Assembly (NCBI GenBank): GCA_002339165.1
Contig: DDJS01000063.1
Coordinates: 27,686 to 34,600, forward strand
Direction: 5' to 3'
Length of the DNA stretch: 6,915 nucleotides
DNA from: Cellvibrionales bacterium UBA2618
Lineage (GTDB): Bacteria > Pseudomonadota > Gammaproteobacteria > Pseudomonadales > Porticoccaceae
Each line of letters begins with the position of its first letter. Position 1 is the first letter of the stretch. Both the position numbers and the translations under genes were made by a program. Under the pieces are notes generated by a model that made no database searches, was not told the origin of the DNA, and saw only the letters and a list, made by a program, of their open reading frames with translations. Of the stretch, positions 1 through 6,089 are shown piece after piece.

Positions 1-109
1 ACAAGATTCATCGGTTATAAATTATAGCTGTTTCTGAATGCTGTCGATGTGTTTCTAGTCAAGTGCAATCCCCTGTATTTATGCTAATTAAAAGGTGCCG
101 ATCGAACCC

Positions 110-137
110 TTGACTGTGTTCTTTACGCGGTTATTAA
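110..137 (+). promoter_or_regulatory. Candidate sigma70 promoter (distal)
   Basis: TTGACT at 110-115 matches the -35 consensus at 5 of 6 bases. It is followed after 16 bases by TATTAA at 132-137, which matches the -10 consensus at 4 of 6. If used for the dehydrogenase operon it would give a leader of roughly 370 bases, which is long; it could instead drive a small RNA. Sequence match only, so weak evidence. Confidence 0.25.
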
Positions 138-409
138 CGCTTTAAACCAGATGGTGAGCGCGTGCGTATCGACTACCGCAGTTGGCAGCTAAGATGGAGT
201 TTTGACTGCCGATTGTCGGAGTGGTGGCGGGTGCGATAATGGGGTCCGCGCCCGCGTCGCAGGGTTATCATTAGCCGCGTTGGACCGTCATGGGCTGTTC
301 TGTTTAAAAGTCCCTAAATGTCTGTTTGCTTGAGGTACCTGCATTGATCGTGCGCGGGAATGGTGAGTTGGACAGGTTGTTAATGGACGTGCATTGGGCG
401 ATTAACTGC

Positions 410-438
410 TGGATACCTGTTGATTATCCGATTAAAAT
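410..438 (+). promoter_or_regulatory. Candidate sigma70 promoter of the acyl-CoA dehydrogenase operon (proximal)
   Basis: TGGATA at 410-415 (4 of 6 to the -35 consensus), a 17-base spacer, and TAAAAT at 433-438 (5 of 6 to the -10 consensus) predict a start near 445 and a leader of about 70 bases before the ATG at 517. The left arm of an inverted repeat lies in the spacer and the right arm begins at about the predicted start site, which is where a repressor operator would be placed. The match alone is moderate; no transcript evidence is available. Confidence 0.35.
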
Positions 439-451
439 GTCAACCAACAGG
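416..451. repeat. Inverted repeat CCTGTTG-N22-CAACAGG, operator-like
   Basis: The arms CCTGTTG (416-422) and CAACAGG (445-451) are exact reverse complements, separated by 22 bases that contain the candidate -10 box. Start-to-start distance is 29 bases, close to three helical turns. Related ACCTGT-like cores occur at 337-342 (ACCTGC) and, inverted, at 372-377 (ACAGGT). The repeat itself is plainly visible; its role as a binding site for a regulator is an inference. I could not match it to a known fatty-acid regulator site such as FadR or PsrA. Confidence 0.45.
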
Positions 452-516
452 AATTATGGCATAAAAAGTGCTAATTGTTTTTTTGAGCTTGTCAGATTAA
501 GAGAGGAAGATATCCT

Positions 517-1701
517 ATGGACGTAATATTTAGTCAAGAAGACCTGGCTTTCCGTGATGAAGTGCGCGCGTTTTTCTCTGCCGAATTTGATGCCTCAATG
601 GCCCAAGAGTGGCAAGGTGGTCGGGGTGTCGACTACAAAAGTGCGATAGTCAAATGGCAAAAAAAGCTGCATGCCAAGGGTTGGATAGCGCCTGGCTGGC
701 CCACACAATACGGCGGAACGGGTTGGAGTGTAACGCAAAAATTTATTTTCGAGACCGAGCGCGGCGCAGCGGGCATACCCGACGTGGTGCCTTTTGGGCT
801 AAAAATGGTGGCTCCGGTTATCTATACCTTTGGCAACGAACAGCAAAAAGCTAAATTCCTACCGCGCATACTGTCCAGTGAAGACTGGTGGTGTCAGGGC
901 TATTCTGAACCGGGCGCTGGCTCCGATCTGGCGGCGCTCAATACCACTGCGGATTACGCCGGGGAGAATTATATTGTCAATGGCCGCAAGATTTGGACGA
1001 CCCTTGCGCAGTATGCCGATTGGATCTTTTGTCTAGTTCGCACTAGTAAAGAGGTGCGCAGGCAACAGGGTATCAGCTTTTTGTTAATCGACATGAAAAC
1101 GCAGGGAATTACGGTTAAACCGATAGTGACGATCGATGGAAAGCACAGCCTCAACGAGGTGTTGTTTGAGGATGTGGAAGTGCCGGTAGAAAATCTCATT
1201 GGCGAGCAGGACAAGGGTTGGACCTACGCCAAGGCATTGCTAGCTCACGAGCGAACCGGTATGGCCGATGTCGCCGATTCTAAGCGATCATTTGCCGCGC
1301 TCAAGGCGCGCGCTAGTGACGAAGTCAATGGCGGTGTCGCCATGATTGAGGACCCTGTGTTCCAAATGCGCCTGTCGGACATTGAGATGGAACTCATGGC
1401 TCTAGAGTACACTGAACTCAGGGTTTACGCCTCTATGGCTGCGGGTGGAATGCCGGGCCCCGAGTCCTCGTTACTGAAGATTAAGGGGACCGAAATCGTC
1501 CAGGCGATTCAGGAATTACAACTGCAATTGGCGGCTTATTACGGCAGTGCGCTGCCCGTTGCCTCGGAGCATGATGTGCTTGGGCACGAGTATGCTGCAG
1601 AGGCTCGCAGTAGTTATATGTATGGACGTGCCGCGACTATTTACGGCGGTTCAAACGAAGTCCAACGCAACGTAATCGCCAAGATGGTGCTGGGCGTATA
1701 G
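517..1701 (+). CDS. Acyl-CoA dehydrogenase, large (catalytic) subunit of a probable heteromeric pair
   Basis: Encodes 394 residues of an FAD-dependent acyl-CoA dehydrogenase, introducing an alpha,beta double bond into an acyl-CoA in the cytoplasm and passing electrons to ETF. The family layout is clear: N-terminal helical domain (about 1-120), the middle signature YSEPGAGSDL (129-138), and a C-terminal helical domain ending in IYGGSNEVQRN (375-385). The usual catalytic Glu of the MCAD type is replaced by Gly377 (YGG instead of YEG). By alignment from the KG at 233-234, Glu245 in LLAHERTG falls exactly at the alternative helix-G Glu of isovaleryl-CoA dehydrogenase. The FAD-binding Arg-x-x-Phe-Gly and QIxGG motifs are absent (LQLQLAAYYG occupies the latter place). 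Overall style resembles PimC (pimeloyl-CoA dehydrogenase large subunit) and mycobacterial ChsE-type FadE proteins; the substrate is unknown. The start has a strong AGAGGA at 502-507, 9 bases upstream. Confidence 0.93.
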   Translation: MDVIFSQEDLAFRDEVRAFFSAEFDASMAQEWQGGRGVDYKSAIVKWQKKLHAKGWIAPGWPTQYGGTGWSVTQKFIFETERGAAGIPDVVPFGLKMVAPVIYTFGNEQQKAKFLPRILSSEDWWCQGYSEPGAGSDLAALNTTADYAGENYIVNGRKIWTTLAQYADWIFCLVRTSKEVRRQQGISFLLIDMKTQGITVKPIVTIDGKHSLNEVLFEDVEVPVENLIGEQDKGWTYAKALLAHERTGMADVADSKRSFAALKARASDEVNGGVAMIEDPVFQMRLSDIEMELMALEYTELRVYASMAAGGMPGPESSLLKIKGTEIVQAIQELQLQLAAYYGSALPVASEHDVLGHEYAAEARSSYMYGRAATIYGGSNEVQRNVIAKMVLGV

Positions 1702-1726
1702 AGCCCTTAATGGCGGAGAGAACCCC

Positions 1727-2884
1727 ATGAACTTTGAATATTCAGAAGAGCAAACCATGATCAAGGACAGCGTCGAGCGCTTTGTTCGCGAAGAATATGG
1801 TTTTGATGTCAGGCGCCAGATCATAGAGTCGGATGACGGATACAGTCGCGAATACTGGGCCAAGTTTGCCGAACTGGGCTGGTTATCCATTCCTTTTTCC
1901 GAGCAGTATGGCGGCTATGGTGGTAGCGTCGACGATGTCGCGGCGATCATGGAGGCGTTCGGTAAGGGCAATGTTGTCGAACCCTTTGTGCCGACCGTTT
2001 TGATGTTTGGTGGACTGCTCGCGCACAGCGGTAATGAAGCGTTAATGAGCGCGTACATTCCACGAATTATCGCTGGGGAGTGCCTCGGTGCGTTCGCTTA
2101 TTTGGAGCGCCAATCGCGTTTTGAAATGACCGATATTGCGACCACGGCGCGGGATGATAAAGATATGTTAATCATTAACGGCGAGAAGACCGTTGTGCTC
2201 AATGGGACCAGCGCCGATGCCCTGGTGGTTGCCGTGCGTACCAGTGGCGAACAGTTTGACCGACGCGGCATCAGTCTGGTTCTGGTCGATGCCGATACGC
2301 CGGGGGTAGAGGTAACAGGATATGCCATGATGGATGGTCAGAGGGCGGCGAACATTAAGTTTGTGGATGTTGCCGTTGCTAAGGACTGTCTACTTGGAGC
2401 CCTCGACGAAGGGATGGATATTGTCGACAAGATGGTTCCCGAGGCGCTTTTGGCGTTTTGCGCTCAGGCACAGGGGATTATGGAGACCCTCAACGAAACG
2501 ACCGTCAATTATACCAAGACGCGCAATCAGTTCGGTGTGCCGATTAGTTCATTTCAGGTGTTGCAGCACCGTATGGTGGATAACTTCATGGCGGCAGAGC
2601 AGGCGCGTTCAATGCTGTATCGAGGTCTGTGTGCCTACGGCAGCGGTAGCGTAGAAACCGAGTGCGAGCGAAGTCGATCGTTGCATGCGCTCAAGGCGAT
2701 AGTGGCTAAATCCTCTAAATTGATAGGTGAAGAGGCGATTCAGATACATGGCGGTATGGGCATGACCGATGAATTGGACGTCGGACATTTCGTCAAGCGA
2801 CTGATGACCATCAACACCATGTTTGGCGATGGCGATTACCACCAAAAAGCGTTCAATCGATTGAGTTATCAATCGGCTAGCTAG
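1727..2884 (+). CDS. Acyl-CoA dehydrogenase, small subunit of a probable heteromeric pair
   Basis: Encodes 385 residues of the acyl-CoA dehydrogenase fold. It retains the FAD-contacting set normally contributed across the dimer: TRNQFG (265-270, Arg266 and Phe269), FQVLQH (276-281) and QIHGGMG (339-345). The substrate-side signature is degenerate (LERQSRFEMTDIATTA, 126-141, in place of YSEPGAGSDL). The C-terminal catalytic loop reads MFGDGDYHQ (365-373), lacking the Glu. At helix G the aligned position is Ala240, with Glu239 one residue off, so this chain is probably non-catalytic. It resembles PimD (pimeloyl-CoA dehydrogenase small subunit) and the beta chains of alpha2beta2 dehydrogenases. 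It starts 25 bases after the large subunit stops, with GGAGAG at 1715-1720 six bases before the ATG, so co-translation and co-assembly are expected. Substrate cannot be told from sequence. Confidence 0.92.
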   Translation: MNFEYSEEQTMIKDSVERFVREEYGFDVRRQIIESDDGYSREYWAKFAELGWLSIPFSEQYGGYGGSVDDVAAIMEAFGKGNVVEPFVPTVLMFGGLLAHSGNEALMSAYIPRIIAGECLGAFAYLERQSRFEMTDIATTARDDKDMLIINGEKTVVLNGTSADALVVAVRTSGEQFDRRGISLVLVDADTPGVEVTGYAMMDGQRAANIKFVDVAVAKDCLLGALDEGMDIVDKMVPEALLAFCAQAQGIMETLNETTVNYTKTRNQFGVPISSFQVLQHRMVDNFMAAEQARSMLYRGLCAYGSGSVETECERSRSLHALKAIVAKSSKLIGEEAIQIHGGMGMTDELDVGHFVKRLMTINTMFGDGDYHQKAFNRLSYQSAS

Positions 2885-2893
2885 CTCGATCCG

Positions 2894-3994
2894 ATGTTGA
2901 ACGGATGGTTGATCGGTGTTGCTTTTGCTATAGCTGCAGGGTTTTTGTTAGCTCGGCCAATGGCCGTTCACAGACGCAGTACGCAGGTCGAGCACGACCG
3001 CCCCAATGGCCAGATATATCACCTAGATCCGGCCTGCGCAGTGGCTCTGCGTTCAATTTTGGCTCGAACGCGCAGCTCCGTAAAGACACTAGACAGGGTA
3101 CCGTTGCGTCAGCGCCTTCAAGCGATGAGATCATTCCTAGACACGCTGTTCTCGGATATACCGATCGCCAGCAGTTGTGCGACTGTGGACGCGGCTGGGG
3201 TATCAGCCGAATGGGTGGTTGCGAAAGGGACTAATCCCGACTGGCGTATGCTGTACATCCATGGTGGCGCATTTTGCTCTGGCAGTCCGCTCAGCCATCG
3301 TACGTTGACCAATCGTTTATCTGAAGTAACTGGATGTACGGTGTTGGCCATCGACTATAGACTGTTTCCAGAACACCGATTAATGGCTGCAATACTGGAC
3401 TGCCGCACTGCGTATGATTGGTTGCTAGCACATTCTTGTGAGGGTCGTTCGGCACCTGCGCAGCGACTGTATATTGCCGGCGATTCGGCCGGCGGCAATT
3501 TAACCTTGTCTTTATTGCAGTGGTTACGCGATTCCGGTCGTCGGCTTCCCGACGCCGCTGTTGCCCTTTCGCCGATTACCGACGCTGCTTTACTCAGTGC
3601 CAGCATCCATTACAATTACAAATCGGACCCTGTGCTGCGTCCGTTATTTAGCTTGCTCAAACCGATACCCTGGCCGTTTTACTGGTTTATAACCTTGTTA
3701 GCGACGCGAATGTCGACCAGTAACCCGCTACTATCGCCTCTTCTGGGTCGCCTTGATGGGTTGCCGCCGACCCTTGTACAGGTCAGCGATTCCGAGATGC
3801 TATTGGACGATGCGCGACGTTACGTCAACAAGGCGACTGCGGCAGGTTTTCCGGCATCGCTGCAGTGCTGGGAGGGCATGCCGCATGTCTGGCAAATCTT
3901 TCATCCAACGCTTCCGAGCGCCACCCGTGCGCTGGACGAGATTGGCCGTTTCTGCGCTCAGTACCCTAGCTTACCGCGAGGCGCGCCGGATTAG
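2894..3994 (+). CDS. Alpha/beta hydrolase, HSL-type esterase/lipase with N-terminal membrane segment
   Basis: Encodes 366 residues of the hormone-sensitive-lipase family of carboxylesterases, which hydrolyse short to medium acyl or cyclic esters. Visible motifs are the oxyanion-hole HGGAF (123-127), the nucleophile elbow GDSAGG (196-201, Ser198), an acid region SDSEMLLDDA (298-307; the catalytic Asp is Asp299 or one of Asp305/306) and the base His331 in MPHVWQ. Residues 4-20 form a hydrophobic stretch followed by basic residues, suggesting an inner-membrane anchor or uncleaved signal. Residues 250-272 are also hydrophobic and may form a cap. The gene begins only 9 bases after the dehydrogenase stop, and no clear Shine-Dalgarno precedes the ATG, so translation is probably coupled to the upstream gene. 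Context suggests release of an acid or alcohol from an ester that feeds the dehydrogenase; the true substrate is unknown. The stop overlaps the stop of the converging gene. Confidence 0.92.
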   Translation: MLNGWLIGVAFAIAAGFLLARPMAVHRRSTQVEHDRPNGQIYHLDPACAVALRSILARTRSSVKTLDRVPLRQRLQAMRSFLDTLFSDIPIASSCATVDAAGVSAEWVVAKGTNPDWRMLYIHGGAFCSGSPLSHRTLTNRLSEVTGCTVLAIDYRLFPEHRLMAAILDCRTAYDWLLAHSCEGRSAPAQRLYIAGDSAGGNLTLSLLQWLRDSGRRLPDAAVALSPITDAALLSASIHYNYKSDPVLRPLFSLLKPIPWPFYWFITLLATRMSTSNPLLSPLLGRLDGLPPTLVQVSDSEMLLDDARRYVNKATAAGFPASLQCWEGMPHVWQIFHPTLPSATRALDEIGRFCAQYPSLPRGAPD

Positions 3995-4001
3995 GCGCCT
4001 C
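3978..4001. terminator. GC-rich hairpin over the convergent stop codons, possible bidirectional terminator
   Basis: GAGGCGC (3978-3984) and GCGCCTC (3995-4001) are perfect reverse complements with a 10-base loop that contains both stop codons. A further GCCTC-T-GAGGC dyad runs from 3997 to 4007, and GGCGCGCC lies at 3980-3987. No T-run follows on either strand, so this is not a classical intrinsic terminator. It may slow convergent polymerases, protect 3' ends, or simply reflect GC-rich coding sequence. Confidence 0.3.
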
Positions 4002-4968
4002 TGAGGCCAGACAGTCGCTGAGCGATGATGTCATCCGCTTCGCTCATGATTCGGTCGATTAGAACCTTGACGCTCGGAGCGTCGTCGATCAGGCCTGCGA
4101 CCATGCCGCACGACCAAGCACCAGCGTCCATGTCACCGTCGAGCATAATTTTCGGGTAAACGCCTGCGACTTCATCGATGATATCCTTAAACTCGAGCTC
4201 GTCGCCGAGCGCCTTTTCCTTTTCTAGAAGTCGCGTTACCGCGGCATTATTTAGCACGCGCTCGGTATTACGCAGCGGACGCATGACCAAGCGGGTATCC
4301 AACTCGGACGCTGCAATAATCGCTTGTTTAACTTTTTCATGCACCGGGGCTTCTTCGGTGGCGATAAAGCGGGTACCCATGTTGATACCTTCAGCACCGA
4401 GTGCCAAGGCTGCGACCAGACTTCGAGCATCGGCCATACCGCCCGACGCGACAAAGGGAATGGTTAATTCATCGGCAGCTCTAGGCAGCAGGATAAAGTT
4501 CGGGATATCGTCTTCGCCGGGATGGCCTCCGCACTCAAAACCGTCGACCGACACCGCGTCGCAACCAATTTTTTGTGCTTTTAACGCGTGACGCACAGCC
4601 GTGCACTTATGAATGACCTTGATCCCAGCATCTTTAAGCTTCGGCAGCCACTGCTGGGGATTGTTGCCGGCGGTCTCAACAACTTTTACGCCGCCATCGA
4701 TCACCGCTTGAAACATGGCCGGATAATCCGGCGGGGTTAGGGTCGGCAGAAAGGTCATGTTGACGCCAAAGGGTTTATCAGTCATCTGCTTACAGCGTCT
4801 GATCTCATCGGCAAGTTTTTCGGGGGTTCCCTGAGTGAGACCTGTAATGATCCCAAGGCCACCGGCGTTGGACACTGCTGCGGCCAGTTCGGCGTAGCCA
4901 ACGAAGTGCATGCCGCCTTGAATGATGGGGTGCTGTATCGCGAATAGTTCGGTAATTCTGGTTTTCAT
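3991..4968 (-). CDS. Nitronate monooxygenase-family flavoprotein (COG2070; IpdC-like branch possible)
   Basis: Encodes 325 residues of the FMN-dependent TIM-barrel family that includes nitronate monooxygenase (2-nitropropane dioxygenase) and the enoyl-ACP reductase FabK. Visible motifs: PIIQGGM (14-20) at the N-terminal FMN-binding strand, DGFECGGHPGEDD (142-154) with the conserved catalytic His149, ASGGMADARS (174-183) and MGTRF (197-201) for the FMN phosphate. HKCTAVRHALKA (120-131) plus the GGHPGEDD stretch are, from memory, typical of a subgroup that includes actinobacterial IpdC (Rv3553), an oxidoreductase of steroid C/D-ring degradation rather than a true nitronate oxidase. Genuine nitroalkane activity is therefore doubtful. 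The gene converges on the dehydrogenase/hydrolase operon and is divergent from the Bax-inhibitor-like gene. The start has only a weak ribosome site, GAGAT at 4976-4980, seven bases before the ATG. FabK is a less likely alternative. Confidence 0.92.
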   Translation of the reverse strand: MKTRITELFAIQHPIIQGGMHFVGYAELAAAVSNAGGLGIITGLTQGTPEKLADEIRRCKQMTDKPFGVNMTFLPTLTPPDYPAMFQAVIDGGVKVVETAGNNPQQWLPKLKDAGIKVIHKCTAVRHALKAQKIGCDAVSVDGFECGGHPGEDDIPNFILLPRAADELTIPFVASGGMADARSLVAALALGAEGINMGTRFIATEEAPVHEKVKQAIIAASELDTRLVMRPLRNTERVLNNAAVTRLLEKEKALGDELEFKDIIDEVAGVYPKIMLDGDMDAGAWSCGMVAGLIDDAPSVKVLIDRIMSEADDIIAQRLSGLRGA

Positions 4969-5003
4969 TATGGCTATCTCAATGGCTGATTAGATCGTAT
5001 ATT

Positions 5004-5009
5004 AGTATA
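5004..5009 (-). promoter_or_regulatory. Candidate -10 box for the nitronate monooxygenase-like gene
   Basis: Read on the minus strand this is TATACT (5 of 6 to consensus), 35 bases before the ATG at 4968. No good -35 box lies 16-18 bases upstream, so an activator would be needed if this is the promoter. On the plus strand the same spot shows CGTATA-TTAG-TATAACG, a dyad that is symmetric apart from one extra base, which could be a repressor site over the -10. Confidence 0.27.
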
Positions 5010-5062
5010 ACGTAGGGGAGATGAAAGATTGATAACACATTATTAGCAGGCATCAGGTTTTT

Positions 5063-5078
5063 TTAATCAATCGATTAA
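5063..5078. repeat. AT-rich palindrome in the divergent region
   Basis: TTAATC (5063-5068) and GATTAA (5073-5078) are perfect inverted arms with a 4-base centre; an exact 8-bp palindrome AATCGATT (5069-5076) is nested within it. It is placed 95 bases upstream of the flavoprotein start and 225 bases upstream of the Bax-inhibitor-like start. It looks like a candidate operator; no regulator gene is nearby to pair with it. Confidence 0.35.
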
Positions 5079-5242
5079 CTCGGCGTTAAATAGAGCTGAT
5101 TTCGTTTTAAGCGTGTAGGCGTTTAGCCGCTACTGTCGGTGATCTTTTGACGCTCCCATGGCATCCATATTAGTGCCTTTGAGCGTATTGTTTATTGTGG
5201 CGGTTTGTACCTGTGCCGATACCCAATTGCTCGGCAAGACCG

Positions 5243-5248
5243 TATACT
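5243..5248 (+). promoter_or_regulatory. Candidate -10 box for the membrane-protein operon
   Basis: TATACT (5 of 6 to consensus) lies 55 bases before the ATG at 5304 and predicts a leader of about 48 bases. The -35 position 17 bases upstream is poor (TACCCA, 5220-5225, 3 of 6). Weak call, based only on box match and placement. Confidence 0.25.
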
Positions 5249-5303
5249 GAGGCACACCGGGCGCATCTACGATAACATCACTTTTAAGAGGATCAACACC
5301 AGT

Positions 5304-6089
5304 ATGTCGAATCACAAAGCGTTGGAAAAATTTGGTCGGTCGGGTAATCCGGCGTTGAGCGATGCAACCTTTAGTGATGCTGCGCTGAATGCCGGCCCAA
5401 ACGCCAGAGATATGCCGACTATGTCTTTGGAGGGTACGGTCAACAAAACTGGCATCTTGTTATTCTTGGTGGTGCTAGCGGCGTCCTGGACGTGGAACTT
5501 GTTTTTTCAAAACAATGATCCTGCGGCGGTAATGCCGCTGATGGTAGCCGGTGGAATCGGCGGCTTTATTTTTGCATTGGTGACAATTTTTAAAAAGCAC
5601 TGGTCGGGGATTACAGCGCCGATCTATGCGCTGTTGCAAGGGCTGTTTTTGGGCGGTATATCGGCCATTTATGAGGCCCAATTTCAAGGTATTGTGATTC
5701 AGGCTATCGGGCTCACCTTGGGTACGCTGTCGTCGCTACTGTTTCTTTATAAGACCGGTATCATCAAACCGACTGAGAACTTTCGGTTGATGATCGTGTC
5801 GGCGACCATGGGGATTGGATTACTTTATTTAGTCAGTATGGTGATGAATATGTTTGGATCAAGCATTGGCTTTATCCATTCAAATGGACTTTTCGGCATC
5901 GGCTTTAGTCTCTTTGTGGTGGCCATTGCGGCGCTCAACCTAGTACTCGACTTCGATTTTATTGAGCAGGGTGCAGAACAGGGCGCGCCTCAGTATATGG
6001 AATGGTTTGGCGCGTTTTCACTCATGGTTACGCTGATTTGGTTATACCTAGAAATGCTTCGTCTGCTGGCTAAATTGAGAAGTCGTTAG
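5304..6089 (+). CDS. Bax inhibitor-1-like integral membrane protein (BaxI_1/COG4760 type)
   Basis: Encodes 261 residues with a soluble N-terminus (about 1-47) and seven predicted membrane helices (about 50-68, 76-95, 104-122, 130-149, 160-182, 195-216, 232-255). Strong family motifs are TAPIYALLQGLFLGGISAIYE-type sequence in helix 3 (104-124), LNLVLDFDFIE (211-221) and APQYMEW-AF-LM-TLIWLYLE near the C-terminus (228-250). In BI-1 relatives such as BsYetJ, paired acidic residues gate a pH-sensitive calcium leak; Asp216, Asp218 and Glu221 are candidates here, by analogy only. The ATG at 5304 is chosen because AAGAGGA (5286-5292) precedes it by 11 bases; a longer reading frame from a TTG at 5205 lacks this and adds residues unlike the family. 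It overlaps the next gene by one base. Physiological function in bacteria is largely unknown. Confidence 0.92.
   Translation: MSNHKALEKFGRSGNPALSDATFSDAALNAGPNARDMPTMSLEGTVNKTGILLFLVVLAASWTWNLFFQNNDPAAVMPLMVAGGIGGFIFALVTIFKKHWSGITAPIYALLQGLFLGGISAIYEAQFQGIVIQAIGLTLGTLSSLLFLYKTGIIKPTENFRLMIVSATMGIGLLYLVSMVMNMFGSSIGFIHSNGLFGIGFSLFVVAIAALNLVLDFDFIEQGAEQGAPQYMEWFGAFSLMVTLIWLYLEMLRLLAKLRSR

Larger units (their letters stand above)
1..516. other. Long noncoding region upstream of the dehydrogenase operon
   Basis: No convincing gene is visible here. In the first 30 bases all three minus-strand frames already meet stops, so no neighbouring gene runs in from the left on that strand. One plus-strand reading frame (326-526, 66 codons) overlaps the dehydrogenase start by 10 bases, has no family resemblance, and is best treated as chance. 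The stretch is fairly AT-rich with scattered short palindromes such as AGGTACCT at 333-340. It contains two candidate promoters (around 110-137 and 410-438) and a cluster of ACCTGT-like half-sites between 333 and 451. I see no rho-independent terminator, tRNA or known riboswitch. Confidence 0.6.
4969..5303. other. Divergent intergenic region (335 bp)
   Basis: Lies between the oppositely oriented flavoprotein and Bax-inhibitor-like genes, so it should hold a promoter for each. It contains a TATACT box on each strand (5004-5009 minus, 5243-5248 plus), the palindrome TTAATC-N4-GATTAA (5063-5078), a run of seven T at 5058-5064, and an isolated TTGACG at 5147-5152 without a good partner. A minus-strand reading frame from a GTG at 5315 to 5130 (61 codons) crosses the region, but it has no recognisable family and overlaps the start of the plus-strand gene, so I do not call it. 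Confidence 0.6.

Noticed and set aside
235..269. GATAA/TTATC arms around a GC-rich centre, considered as a terminator of an upstream gene
   Set aside because: Only five paired bases, a 25-base interior and no T-run; too weak for a terminator.
326..526. 66-codon plus-strand reading frame just before the first dehydrogenase
   Set aside because: It overlaps the dehydrogenase start by 10 bases, runs through the candidate promoter and inverted repeat, and its product shows no family resemblance; the well-placed AGAGGA at 502-507 serves the ATG at 517.
3991..4968. Flavoprotein as FabK enoyl-ACP reductase
   Set aside because: It shares the fold and GGH motif with FabK, but the GGHPGEDD and HKCTAVRHALKA stretches and the lack of neighbouring fatty-acid synthesis genes fit the nitronate monooxygenase/IpdC-like branch better.
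5058..5064. Run of seven T, considered as the tail of an intrinsic terminator
   Set aside because: No stable hairpin precedes it and no plus-strand gene ends upstream in this region.
5205..5303. N-terminal extension of the Bax-inhibitor-like protein from a TTG codon
   Set aside because: The ATG at 5304 has AAGAGGA upstream and gives the expected soluble N-terminus; the extension would cover the candidate -10 box at 5243-5248 and adds residues unlike the family.
5130..5315. 61-codon minus-strand reading frame in the divergent intergenic region
   Set aside because: Its GTG start lies inside the Bax-inhibitor-like coding sequence on the other strand, and no ribosome site or known motif is seen. 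Its composition is not absurd for a protein, so it is a low-probability candidate only.
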